From positions 44,114 through 53,544 of the forward strand of contig PBEI01000001.1 of NCBI GenBank assembly GCA_002718375.1: a stretch of 9,431 nt of DNA, written 5' to 3'. The notes beneath the pieces are model-generated. The model was not told where the DNA came from. It searched no databases and saw only the letters and a list, made by a program, of their open reading frames with translations. Shown here in pieces: positions 1 to 6,456 of the stretch; positions within the stretch are counted from its first letter, which is position 1; each line of letters starts with the position of its first letter. The translations under genes were made by a program, and so were the position numbers. Origin of the DNA: Gammaproteobacteria bacterium (GTDB lineage: Bacteria > Pseudomonadota > Gammaproteobacteria > UBA11654).

Positions 1-123
1 TGCAAAGAAACCCGTGACACAACGATTCGATTCGCACCACCACTGATCATCAATAAAGACGAGATCGATTGGGGTGTCGAAATCATTGGTAGTGCGTTTA
101 AGGCCATTGAAGAAAAGGCCTGA
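1..123 (+). CDS. rocD: Ornithine aminotransferase, C-terminal end (partial)
   Basis: Only the last 40 codons and the TGA stop lie in the window; the 5' part is outside. The reading frame from base 1 gives a tail containing TIRFAPPLII followed by DEIDWGVEII. This matches the C-terminus of ornithine--oxo-acid aminotransferases, where the RFAPPL segment is typical of the class III PLP aminotransferase subgroup. The enzyme transfers the delta-amino group of ornithine to 2-oxoglutarate, giving glutamate-5-semialdehyde and glutamate in the cytoplasm. The next gene, a citrulline hydrolase, starts 9 bases downstream and would supply ornithine, which supports the assignment over acetylornithine aminotransferase. 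By my count 55 of the first 120 bases are G or C, visibly richer than the following genes. With so short a piece the exact aminotransferase subtype remains an inference. Confidence 0.8.
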   Translation, partial: CKETRDTTIRFAPPLIINKDEIDWGVEIIGSAFKAIEEKA

Positions 124-132
124 CATAAAAAA

Positions 133-1026
133 ATGACTACACAATCTACGAATCACGTCTTGCTCATTAGACCTGCAGAATTCTATTGCAATGATCAGAC
201 ATTGGAAACCAATCACTATCAGATTTCTGATGACAACATTTCACGTGATAAAACACTCTCTATGGCTAACAGTGAATTTGATCAATTTAAAAAAACCTTG
301 GTTGAAAATAAAATAAAAGTAACCACACTTGATGGAAATATAGGATGCCCAGATAATATCTTTCCAAATTGGGCAGTCACCTACTCTGATAAAAGCATGC
401 ATATATTCAGCATGCTTGGAAAAAATAGACGACTGGAAAAATCAAAAGATCACATTGAATTCTTAGAGAAAACATATCGACTTGATCAAGATTATACACC
501 TTATGAAAATGAAGGATTATTCTTAGAGGGCACAAGCAGTCTGGTGATGGATCGAATCAATCGTATTGCATACATGGGAATTTCTGCTCGCTCAGATTTA
601 AAACTTGCTGAAATATGGTCTGAAAAGAATGACTTCAAACTCATTCCATTCGAAACAAGCAGTCATACTGGAGGACCCATCTATCATAGTGATGTAATGA
701 TGTATATCGGAACAGAGCTGGCTGTGGTTTGTGAGGATGCGATAACAAATGGAAAAAGCAATGTCATTGAAAGCCTCGGTAAGACACATGAATTAATGTT
801 CATCTCTCATTCTCAATTGCTCAATTTTTGTGGCAACTGCATTGAGATTAAGGATGATCAGAACCGCTTATGTCTTGTGATGTCATCAAAGGCTATCGCT
901 GGATATGATGACTCTCAGAAAAAGGTTTTGAATCATTTCTATGATCGAATCATTCATTCGGATTTGGAGACAATAGAAAGCCATGGCGGTGGCTCAGCAA
1001 GATGTATGATTATGGAGCTTTACTGA
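133..1026 (+). CDS. ctlX: Citrulline hydrolase (ureidase) of the CtlX type, arginine deiminase superfamily
   Basis: This 297-aa protein belongs to the guanidine-modifying (arginine deiminase/amidinotransferase) superfamily and resembles the CtlX/citrulline ureidase group. Members of that group hydrolyse the ureido group of citrulline to give ornithine, CO2 and ammonia. Visible landmarks are FPNWAVTYSD (residues 77-86), LEGTSSLVMDR (131-141) with an acidic residue E132, YHSDVMMYIG (184-193) with the likely catalytic H185 and D187, and a C-terminal GGGSARCMIMEL in which C291 is the expected nucleophile. All superfamily catalytic positions appear intact. The first ATG after the preceding stop is used; it has only an A-rich run before it and no clear Shine-Dalgarno. 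It lies 9 bases after the ornithine aminotransferase gene, so the two probably share a transcript and a pathway. Its last 7 bases overlap the convergent ammonia-lyase gene. Substrate preference for citrulline over other ureido or guanidino compounds is inferred. Confidence 0.82.
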   Translation: MTTQSTNHVLLIRPAEFYCNDQTLETNHYQISDDNISRDKTLSMANSEFDQFKKTLVENKIKVTTLDGNIGCPDNIFPNWAVTYSDKSMHIFSMLGKNRRLEKSKDHIEFLEKTYRLDQDYTPYENEGLFLEGTSSLVMDRINRIAYMGISARSDLKLAEIWSEKNDFKLIPFETSSHTGGPIYHSDVMMYIGTELAVVCEDAITNGKSNVIESLGKTHELMFISHSQLLNFCGNCIEIKDDQNRLCLVMSSKAIAGYDDSQKKVLNHFYDRIIHSDLETIESHGGGSARCMIMELY

Positions 1027-2174
1027 TTATTTACAATACGATCATAAAGATCCGGATTCGTGTCTCCTTCGGTTGAAATAAAAAATACACTAGAGGATTC
1101 ATTTAAACCGATTAGATCCAGATACTCTGAATATTCCTTCTCCATACAAATTTTCTCAATAAACCCCATTGTCACAGCCCCACTCTCTCCTGAAACAATT
1201 GCTTGGTCTGGCTTTCTCATTTGAGCTAATCTCGCCATTGAATCCAATGCAACCACATCATCGCATATAGCAAAGAAATCAGTGGTTTCTTTAATGATAT
1301 CCCATGCAAGAATACTTGGGGTTCCACAACACAATCCGGCCATTAGAGTGTCTAATTTATCTAAAGAGTGTGGATTACCATCACCGATCTTTATTGATTG
1401 AAAATAACAGGCAGCACCTGTTGGCTCAACCACTATAAATTTAGGACGCGGCCGGTCCATATTAGAGAATGCATCAAATATTGAAGCTGCGAAGGATCCT
1501 ACACCTGCCTGCATAACCACATGCGTGGGCCAGATAAAATCATCGTTTTCAAGCTCATGGATGATGGTTTGATAACCCACCATGATGTCTCTCGGTATAT
1601 CCTCATAACCTGCCCATGAAGTATCTTGAATCAATATCCAATCATTCTCATCAGACATCTTTGCAGCATATTCAACTGTTTCATCGTAATTCAAATCAGT
1701 TACAAAAGCTTTTGCACCATGAGATTCAATGGCATCTACTCGATGTCTAGAGGTATCTTTTGGTAAAAAAACGATGGCTCTACAACCAAATCTTTCTGCA
1801 CACCATGCAACAGCCCTCCCATGATTGCCATCTGTGGCAGTAGCAAATGTCATTTTTTTGATTGCATCACTTTTTTGCATAACAGATTCAAATTCCAAAT
1901 CTGATTGATCATTATTAACATTTGAAACAATGATCTTTGCCATTGCATAAGAGGCGCCCAGCGACTTGAAAGCATTGAGACCAAAACGCTTACTTTCATC
2001 CTTTATTTGTATACTTTTAAGATTCAATTTTTTTGAATAATCATCTAAGTTGATCAATGGAGTTTGCGAATAATTGGGCAATGATTGATGAAATCTTCTG
2101 CACTCATCAGAGTTCATTTTTGCCCTATAACCATTGTCATGAAATGGATTAGAGATGATATCAATATCACTCAT
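1020..2174 (-). CDS. dpaL: Diaminopropionate ammonia-lyase (YgeX-like, PLP-dependent)
   Basis: This 384-aa fold-type II PLP enzyme is close in length to E. coli YgeX (about 400 aa). The known reaction is 2,3-diaminopropionate to pyruvate plus two ammonia. KDESKRFGLNAFKSLGASYA (residues 58-77) holds the PLP lysine K70. TDGNHGRAVAW (114-124) carries D115, and IQDTSWAGYEDIP (182-194) carries D184. D115 and D184 match the two aspartates described as catalytic in the enterobacterial enzyme (Asp120 and Asp189), both offset by five. QAGVGSFAAS is the phosphate-binding glycine loop, and the tail contains STEGDTNPDLY, typical of this family and not of threonine dehydratase. The ATG lies 7 bases after the ureohydrolase stop codon (6-base gap), so the two form an operon under the promoter at 3160-3188. 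The 3' end overlaps ctlX by 7 bases. No Shine-Dalgarno is evident. Family assignment is firm; the physiological substrate is not known here. Confidence 0.88.
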   Translation of the reverse strand: MSDIDIISNPFHDNGYRAKMNSDECRRFHQSLPNYSQTPLINLDDYSKKLNLKSIQIKDESKRFGLNAFKSLGASYAMAKIIVSNVNNDQSDLEFESVMQKSDAIKKMTFATATDGNHGRAVAWCAERFGCRAIVFLPKDTSRHRVDAIESHGAKAFVTDLNYDETVEYAAKMSDENDWILIQDTSWAGYEDIPRDIMVGYQTIIHELENDDFIWPTHVVMQAGVGSFAASIFDAFSNMDRPRPKFIVVEPTGAACYFQSIKIGDGNPHSLDKLDTLMAGLCCGTPSILAWDIIKETTDFFAICDDVVALDSMARLAQMRKPDQAIVSGESGAVTMGFIEKICMEKEYSEYLDLIGLNESSSVFFISTEGDTNPDLYDRIVNNQ

Positions 2175-2180
2175 GGATTT

Positions 2181-3149
2181 TCACTTGAAGCGATCAGTGA
2201 GAAGACAGAGAATCTCATACATCATGGTCGCCCCAACGAGTGCTGTATTCCCAGTCTGGTCAAAAGGAGGAGCAACCTCGACCACATCTGCACCAATTAG
2301 ATTGAGACCCTTTAAGCCTCTAAGAAGCGTTTGAGCCTCAATGGTTGTGATACCCCCCACCTCAGGGGTACCAGTTCCTGGAGCAAATACAGGGTCAAGA
2401 CCATCTACATCGAAAGATATATATGTTGGGCCATCTCCCACAGTATCCAATGCTTCTTTGATCACCTCTTTAACACCTCTTTCAAAAAACTCTTCCATAA
2501 AGACAACTCTCATGCCTGAGTCCAAAGAAAAGTCAATTCCATCCATGAAATTCTGAGCACCCCTGATACCAATTTGAATTGTACGCTTGGGGTCTAACAA
2601 ACCATCTTCTACGGCCAATCTAAAAGGTGAGCCATGATGAAACTTAGAGCCCCATATTTCGCCCCATGTATCTGTGTGTGCATCAATATGAACCATTCCG
2701 ATAGGACCATCATTGGCAATGCCTTTAAAAATGGGATATGTAATTGAGTGATCTCCACCGACACTCAAGGGAATCACGCCGGATTCTTTTACCAAACCAA
2801 AGAAATCTGTGATGTCTTTGTTGACGGCTTGATGATCAAAAGGTTCCGAGAATGAAACATCACCTAAATCAGCAATATTTGCAATATCAAATGGGCTTTC
2901 TCTATTGATATGATGAATGGTTCTCATTAAGCTTGACTGATTGCGAACTTCTCTTGGCCCATGCCTTGCTCCAGCTCGATTTGTCACGCCACCATCATAT
3001 GGAACCCCAATGAGACCAATATCAACATCTTCCAATGTTTCAGCCAAAGGTGTCCTCATAAATGTTGGAATTCCAGCATATCTTGGCTCAAGATTTCCAA
3101 CATAATCTTTTTTTGTCACTGGTGACTTAAATGTAGTTTTTTTTGTCAT
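2181..3149 (-). CDS. Ureohydrolase of the guanidinobutyrase/agmatinase type
   Basis: A binuclear Mn-dependent ureohydrolase that cleaves a guanidino group to urea plus an amine. With the ATG at 3147-3149 it is 322 aa, normal for the family. The metal ligands are all present: H134 in GGDHS, D156/H158/D160 in HIDAHTD, and D247/D249 in SFDVDGLDP, followed by APGTGTPEVGG. The segment between HIDAHTD and HHGSPFRLAVEDGLLD resembles Pseudomonas guanidinobutyrase and guanidinopropionase more than E. coli agmatinase or true arginase, so 4-guanidinobutyrate, 3-guanidinopropionate or agmatine are the candidates. The frame is open upstream to a TTG at 3188, but that codon coincides with the -35 element of a good promoter, and the added residues look non-homologous, so the ATG is preferred. 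The transcript would then be almost leaderless. It is first gene of an operon with dpaL. Family is confident; substrate is inferred. Confidence 0.86.
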   Translation of the reverse strand: MTKKTTFKSPVTKKDYVGNLEPRYAGIPTFMRTPLAETLEDVDIGLIGVPYDGGVTNRAGARHGPREVRNQSSLMRTIHHINRESPFDIANIADLGDVSFSEPFDHQAVNKDITDFFGLVKESGVIPLSVGGDHSITYPIFKGIANDGPIGMVHIDAHTDTWGEIWGSKFHHGSPFRLAVEDGLLDPKRTIQIGIRGAQNFMDGIDFSLDSGMRVVFMEEFFERGVKEVIKEALDTVGDGPTYISFDVDGLDPVFAPGTGTPEVGGITTIEAQTLLRGLKGLNLIGADVVEVAPPFDQTGNTALVGATMMYEILCLLTDRFK

Positions 3150-3159
3150 AAAAGAAATC

Positions 3160-3188
3160 GTTATAATGTAACTCCAATCATATAACAA
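3160..3188 (-). promoter_or_regulatory. Sigma70-type promoter of the ureohydrolase-dpaL operon
   Basis: On the minus strand there is a -35 element TTGTTA (3183-3188), a 17-base spacer and a -10 element TATAAC (3160-3165). These are 4/6 and 5/6 matches to consensus at optimal spacing. The -10 ends 10 bases before the ATG at 3149, so transcription would begin about 4 bases upstream of the start codon, leaving no room for a ribosome binding site. The position also argues against the in-frame TTG at 3188 as start codon. Activity is predicted, not shown. Confidence 0.65.
3162..3167 (+). promoter_or_regulatory. Putative -10 element for the Smr-domain gene, overlapping the divergent promoter
   Basis: A perfect TATAAT lies on the plus strand, overlapping the minus-strand -10 (3160-3165) by four bases. 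No good -35 exists at normal distance: a TTGTCA at 3143-3148 is only 13 bases away, and the 15-18 base positions are T-rich (eight T at 3137-3144). Predicted initiation near 3174 would give a leader of about 30 bases to the TTG start at 3206. Confidence 0.4.
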
Positions 3189-3205
3189 AAAGGCAGAAAA
3201 ATAGT

Positions 3206-3424
3206 TTGAATCTTAAGAAACTAGACTTACATGGCCTCAAGCATCATGAGGTATCGATCAAGGTTGAAAACTTTGTATTACTCAATCAAAATTTACTACC
3301 GATTGAAATCGTCTGTGGCAAGAGTCAGAAAATGATTGATATCGTTATAAATGTGCTTAATCAAATTGAGTGTGAAGAATATTTCATTAAGGACTTTGGA
3401 AGCATCATCATCAGAAAAATATAA
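3206..3424 (+). CDS. Small stand-alone Smr-domain protein
   Basis: This 72-aa protein is almost exactly one Smr (small MutS-related) domain. LDLHG at residues 6-10 is the hallmark of the fold, followed by the helix HHEVSIKVENFV, the strand PIEIVCGKS (32-40) and a last strand GSIIIRKI. Smr domains bind nucleic acids and in several families act as endonucleases; they usually sit at the C-terminus of MutS2 or in 150-200 aa proteins, so a bare domain is short. The canonical HGxG or TGxG loop reads CGKS here, losing the last glycine, so catalytic ability is uncertain. No ATG is available; TTG at 3206 places LDLHG near the N-terminus, and an AGG lies 12 bases upstream, too far to be a normal Shine-Dalgarno. 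It is transcribed away from the ureohydrolase and ends 5 bases from the recO stop. The role is unknown. Confidence 0.72.
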   Translation: MNLKKLDLHGLKHHEVSIKVENFVLLNQNLLPIEIVCGKSQKMIDIVINVLNQIECEEYFIKDFGSIIIRKI

Positions 3425-3429
3425 TCAAG

Positions 3430-4155
3430 TCATATATCCCTTTTGATAGACCTATACATCTTCTTTGTCATCAACTCTTTTCCATCAAGATGAAACTGTA
3501 TCGTTTCTCTTGTCAATTTCTTAGCAGCCAATAATGTATCTCTTTCAGAAAAGTCCATCTTCTGAATAGATTTAATTTGTTTTCCTGAATACTTTTTGAT
3601 CTGTGAGTCTTTTGATAATAGATGAAAACCTTGTTCAGGTTCATATCGATAATACTGATGACTTTCAATTTCTTTTGGGTTAAGTGCTTCAGTCTGGAAA
3701 TTGATTGCATAACCAATTTCTTCGAGCAATCTGATTTCAAAAATTCTCAATAGTGGCTCATGCTCCTCAGAAAAATTGAATTGCTTTAATGCCTCATGAT
3801 AAATGTCAAAAAGATTTGGATATGGATCTGCATTAGACAAAAAATTAAGTATAAGCTCATTCATATAAAGTGCAGAAAGAAAATGATCGGCCTCAATCAA
3901 TGATTGATGTTGCTGAAAGGTTTCTATATTTCTGAGTGTTTTTAGCTGGGACCTTCCTGACCAAGAAGCGTTCAGTGGCATAAAGGGTTGCATAAATGAT
4001 CTAAATTTTGACTTAGGTCTCTTAGACCCTTTAGCAATCACATCGACTCTTCCATAATTTTTTGAAAATAGATTCAGTATTTGACTGGTTTCAGAATAAG
4101 GTCTTTGATGAATAATAAAAACTGGTTCATTCTCAATTATCAATTGATTCGCCAT
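3430..4155 (-). CDS. recO: DNA repair and recombination protein RecO
   Basis: This 241-aa protein matches RecO in length and layout. The N-terminal OB fold (about residues 1-80) contains YSETSQIL (20-27), GRVDVIAKGSKRPKSK (35-50) and QPFMPL (56-61). The helical C-terminal part contains LRIFEIRLLEEIGYAINF (136-153), the best conserved RecO segment, and LDGKELMTKKMYRSI near the end. With RecF and RecR, RecO loads RecA onto SSB-coated single-stranded DNA during gap repair, and it anneals complementary strands. The protein has no cysteine at all, so the Cys4 zinc finger of the Gram-positive and Thermus/Deinococcus RecO type is absent, as is usual in gammaproteobacteria. It is last in the lepB-rnc-era-recO run, its ATG 2 bases after the era stop, which is the classic era-recO pairing. 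It ends 5 bases from the convergent Smr gene. Confidence 0.95.
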   Translation of the reverse strand: MANQLIIENEPVFIIHQRPYSETSQILNLFSKNYGRVDVIAKGSKRPKSKFRSFMQPFMPLNASWSGRSQLKTLRNIETFQQHQSLIEADHFLSALYMNELILNFLSNADPYPNLFDIYHEALKQFNFSEEHEPLLRIFEIRLLEEIGYAINFQTEALNPKEIESHQYYRYEPEQGFHLLSKDSQIKKYSGKQIKSIQKMDFSERDTLLAAKKLTRETIQFHLDGKELMTKKMYRSIKRDI

Positions 4156-4157
4156 GA

Positions 4158-5018
4158 TTATTTTCTTCGTCCTGGCTTCACAACCTTTATATAAGTTGAT
4201 AAATAGACTTGACGATCCAATATCCTTTCAATTTCTTTCCTCGCTTCAGAGCCAATTTTTTTTAGTAACTGACCTTGCTTTCCAATGATTATCTTTTTAT
4301 GAGCTTGCTTATTGACCAATATGACCATCTCAATTAAAAAAACTTTATCTTTCTCTTGAAATGTTTCAATCACACAATCAAACTTATATGGCAATTCATC
4401 CTTAAGATTTTCCATAAGCCTTTCTCTAAGTGCCTCTGATATCCTGAAATGCAAGTCCTGATCTGTGGATATTTCATCATCATAATCAAGATGATGATTG
4501 GGTAGATGGCCCTTGATCACACCAAGCAGTGAATCGAGATTCTTATTATATTTTGCTGAAATCGGTATCACATCAGAAAAAGTATCCAAATATGAATGCT
4601 CCTTTAAGAAATCCAGTATCTTGGTCTTGTCTTTAAAACGATCCACTTTGTTTACAACATGAATAGAGGGTAGAGACTGAGCGTCTATTTGTTCGAGTAA
4701 TTGTTCGTCCGTTTTTGTCCATTTATTGGCCTCAGACAACATGACAATGACATCTGATGAAGCTAAGGCATCTAAAACGGATTTATTAAAGGTCTTGTTG
4801 TGACTTGCAATTTTTTTATTAGAAACCAGCCCTGGGGTGTCTACAAGAATGATTTGTGAGTCCTCATCATTAAGTATTCCAATTATATTTTGTACTGTGG
4901 TCTGAGGCTTAGAAGTCACAATTGTGACTTTTTCCCCAATCAATGCATTAATCAGGGTTGATTTACCGACATTGGGTCTTCCAATGATTGCAACATAACC
5001 ACTCTTCTTTTCAGTCAT
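4158..5018 (-). CDS. era: GTPase Era, 16S rRNA-binding ribosome assembly factor
   Basis: Era is 286 aa here (E. coli 301). The GTPase motifs are G1 GRPNVGKS (13-20), G3 DTPG (60-63), G4 NKVD (123-126) and G5 SAK (154-156). The C-terminal KH domain carries IIIGKQGQLLKKIG with the GxxG loop at 246-249, followed by the conserved end VYLSTYIKVVKPGRRK. Era binds the 3' end of 16S rRNA and helps mature the 30S subunit; it may associate with the membrane. In the G2 region the usual QTTR reads QTTV (Q39 to V42), a departure at a normally conserved arginine. The start codon lies inside the end of rnc (8-base overlap), indicating translational coupling of RNase III and Era, which both act on rRNA maturation. 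Assignment is certain from the domain pair and operon position. Confidence 0.97.
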   Translation of the reverse strand: MTEKKSGYVAIIGRPNVGKSTLINALIGEKVTIVTSKPQTTVQNIIGILNDEDSQIILVDTPGLVSNKKIASHNKTFNKSVLDALASSDVIVMLSEANKWTKTDEQLLEQIDAQSLPSIHVVNKVDRFKDKTKILDFLKEHSYLDTFSDVIPISAKYNKNLDSLLGVIKGHLPNHHLDYDDEISTDQDLHFRISEALRERLMENLKDELPYKFDCVIETFQEKDKVFLIEMVILVNKQAHKKIIIGKQGQLLKKIGSEARKEIERILDRQVYLSTYIKVVKPGRRK

Positions 5019-5697
5019 GATCGTTCAGGACAACATTGAGGGCTTTTTCAGCAGCCTGCTGTTCTGCTGTTTTTAGATTCTTCCCTTTACCATTGGTAAT
5101 CAGATTCATTGTTGTAATGATGCACTCCACCTCAAAGACCTGATCATGTTGATCGCCTTCTGTTTTTATAAGCTTATATTCAGGGAGTTTCATGTTATTT
5201 TTTTGTAATACTTCCTGAAGGGCACTCTTAGAGTCTTTAAATAGATCCTCAGGATTTATTTGACGAATCATCTTTTCAAAAAGACTTTTAATCACTTTTT
5301 GGGCTGACTCGAATCCTCCATCAATATATACCCCTCCAATAAGGGCCTCCAATGAATCAGAGAGTATTGAGTCTCTATTTTTTCCTGAGGTGCTCTCTCC
5401 TTTGCCTAGGATAAGAAAATCATCTAATTCAATTTCTCTAGCGATCTGAGAAAGGGCTCTCTGATTAACGAGATGAGCTCGCATTCTGCTCAACCTGCCC
5501 TCTTCTATTTGTGAGAATTCTTTATAGAGTCTTTCGCTTAAAACCATATCTAAAACTGCATCACCGAGAAATTCCAGTCTTTCATAATTCTTTGCGGAAT
5601 GACTTCGATGTGTCAGTGCTCGAGTCAATATATCTGAGTCGTTAAATACATATTGGATGTTACTTTCGAGCTGTTTATGTTTGTTTTTAGAAATCAA
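5011..5697 (-). CDS. rnc: Ribonuclease III
   Basis: This 228-aa double-strand-specific endoribonuclease (E. coli 226 aa) processes the rRNA precursor and other structured RNAs. The signature NYERLEFLGDAVLD (37-50) gives E42 and D46, and SDSLEALIGG (113-122) gives D114 and E117; these are the four metal-binding catalytic acids, all present. The double-stranded RNA-binding domain runs from about D155 to the C-terminus, with KSALQEVLQ at its start and AEQQAAEKALN (211-221) as its last helix. No ATG is available before residue 51, so a non-ATG start is required. TTG at 5695-5697 gives an N-terminus that aligns with other RNase III proteins, although the ATT right after it cannot be excluded. The lepB stop lies 12 bases upstream and no Shine-Dalgarno is visible. 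It overlaps era by 8 bases. Confidence 0.96.
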   Translation of the reverse strand: MISKNKHKQLESNIQYVFNDSDILTRALTHRSHSAKNYERLEFLGDAVLDMVLSERLYKEFSQIEEGRLSRMRAHLVNQRALSQIAREIELDDFLILGKGESTSGKNRDSILSDSLEALIGGVYIDGGFESAQKVIKSLFEKMIRQINPEDLFKDSKSALQEVLQKNNMKLPEYKLIKTEGDQHDQVFEVECIITTMNLITNGKGKNLKTAEQQAAEKALNVVLNDHD

Positions 5698-5709
5698 AAC
5701 GTATCTGAT

Positions 5710-6450
5710 TTATTTAATTTTATCGCCAATCCTGTCCCACTTAGGAAAAGTTGAGAAATCCCAATTGAACCATATTCTAGTGGCTGATCCGACAACATGA
5801 TCACTGGGAACAAATCCTGGGCATTCAAAACGGCTGTCTGTACTGTTGTCTCTATTATCACCCATCACGAAATATGTGCCTTCTGGAACCGTATATGTGC
5901 CTTCTCTCCCTCTGCGAGAAGGAGTAAGGAGTAAACGATGATCAATTCCATCAATCGTTTCGTTGTATACGTGTGAACCATACTGCTTTGGATCCTTAAA
6001 AACTGAGTCATAGCTTGAAATAATTGATTCTCCATTGATCTTTAACTGCTTATTTCTATATACAACCTCATCTCCTGGCAATCCAACCAACCTCTTGATG
6101 TATTTGATATCTCTATCACATGGAAAGTCGAAGACTAGAACATCGCCTCTTTTTGGTTCTTTATTGGTAAAAATTGTCTTTCCTGTTAATGGCATTCTGA
6201 TGTTATAAGCAAACTTATTAACCAAAATAAAATCACCTTTTTCGAGTGTTGGCATCATAGATGCTGAGGGAATTCTAAATGGTTCATAAGCAAACGACCT
6301 AAAAAGAAATATGATAAGCAAAATGGGAAACATGGCCCCGCAAACTTCATAGAACTCCGAGTCTTTCTTTAAAATACGCTTACCAATAAGCCAAGAAAGC
6401 CCAAGAAAAAGGGTTATGAAAAATAGTATTGTTTGAAAATCAAAAATCAT
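5710..6450 (-). CDS. lepB: Signal peptidase I (leader peptidase)
   Basis: This 246-aa inner-membrane serine protease removes signal peptides from exported proteins. Two hydrophobic segments (about residues 5-24 and 38-52) flank a short charged loop, the usual proteobacterial topology with the catalytic domain in the periplasm. Box B IPSASMMPTL contains the nucleophile S64; Box D RGDVLVFDFP followed by DIKYIKRLVGLPGD contains the general base K119; Box E MGDNRDNSTDSR spans 196-207. It is shorter than E. coli LepB (324 aa), lacking most of the extra periplasmic insertions, but has all catalytic boxes. It follows lepA after 53 bases, the only sizable gap in this run, and a TATAAT sits 6 bases before its ATG, so it probably has its own promoter in addition to read-through from lepA. 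The start is the ATG that gives the expected short cytoplasmic N-terminus. Confidence 0.97.
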   Translation of the reverse strand: MIFDFQTILFFITLFLGLSWLIGKRILKKDSEFYEVCGAMFPILLIIFLFRSFAYEPFRIPSASMMPTLEKGDFILVNKFAYNIRMPLTGKTIFTNKEPKRGDVLVFDFPCDRDIKYIKRLVGLPGDEVVYRNKQLKINGESIISSYDSVFKDPKQYGSHVYNETIDGIDHRLLLTPSRRGREGTYTVPEGTYFVMGDNRDNSTDSRFECPGFVPSDHVVGSATRIWFNWDFSTFPKWDRIGDKIK

Positions 6451-6456
6451 TTGAGC

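Noticed and set aside
598..789. Minus-strand open frame of 63 aa.
   Set aside because: It is antisense to conserved ctlX sequence, including the catalytic histidine region.
1020..2174. Threonine dehydratase as the identity of the PLP enzyme.
   Set aside because: The catalytic aspartates D115 and D184, the NAFK lysine motif and the STEGDT tail fit diaminopropionate ammonia-lyase instead.
2085..2556. Plus-strand open frames at 2085-2300, 2331-2519 and 2341-2556.
   Set aside because: All are antisense to the well supported ureohydrolase and dpaL genes.
3186..3188. In-frame TTG as the ureohydrolase start codon (335 aa).
   Set aside because: It falls within the -35 hexamer of a promoter with ideal spacing, and the extra residues are not like the N-terminus of the family; the ATG at 3149 is better.
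3405..3445. Possible bidirectional terminator between the Smr gene and recO (short ATATA/TATAT inverted repeat).
   Set aside because: The stem is only five A-T pairs with a nine-base loop and no proper T-run; too weak to call.
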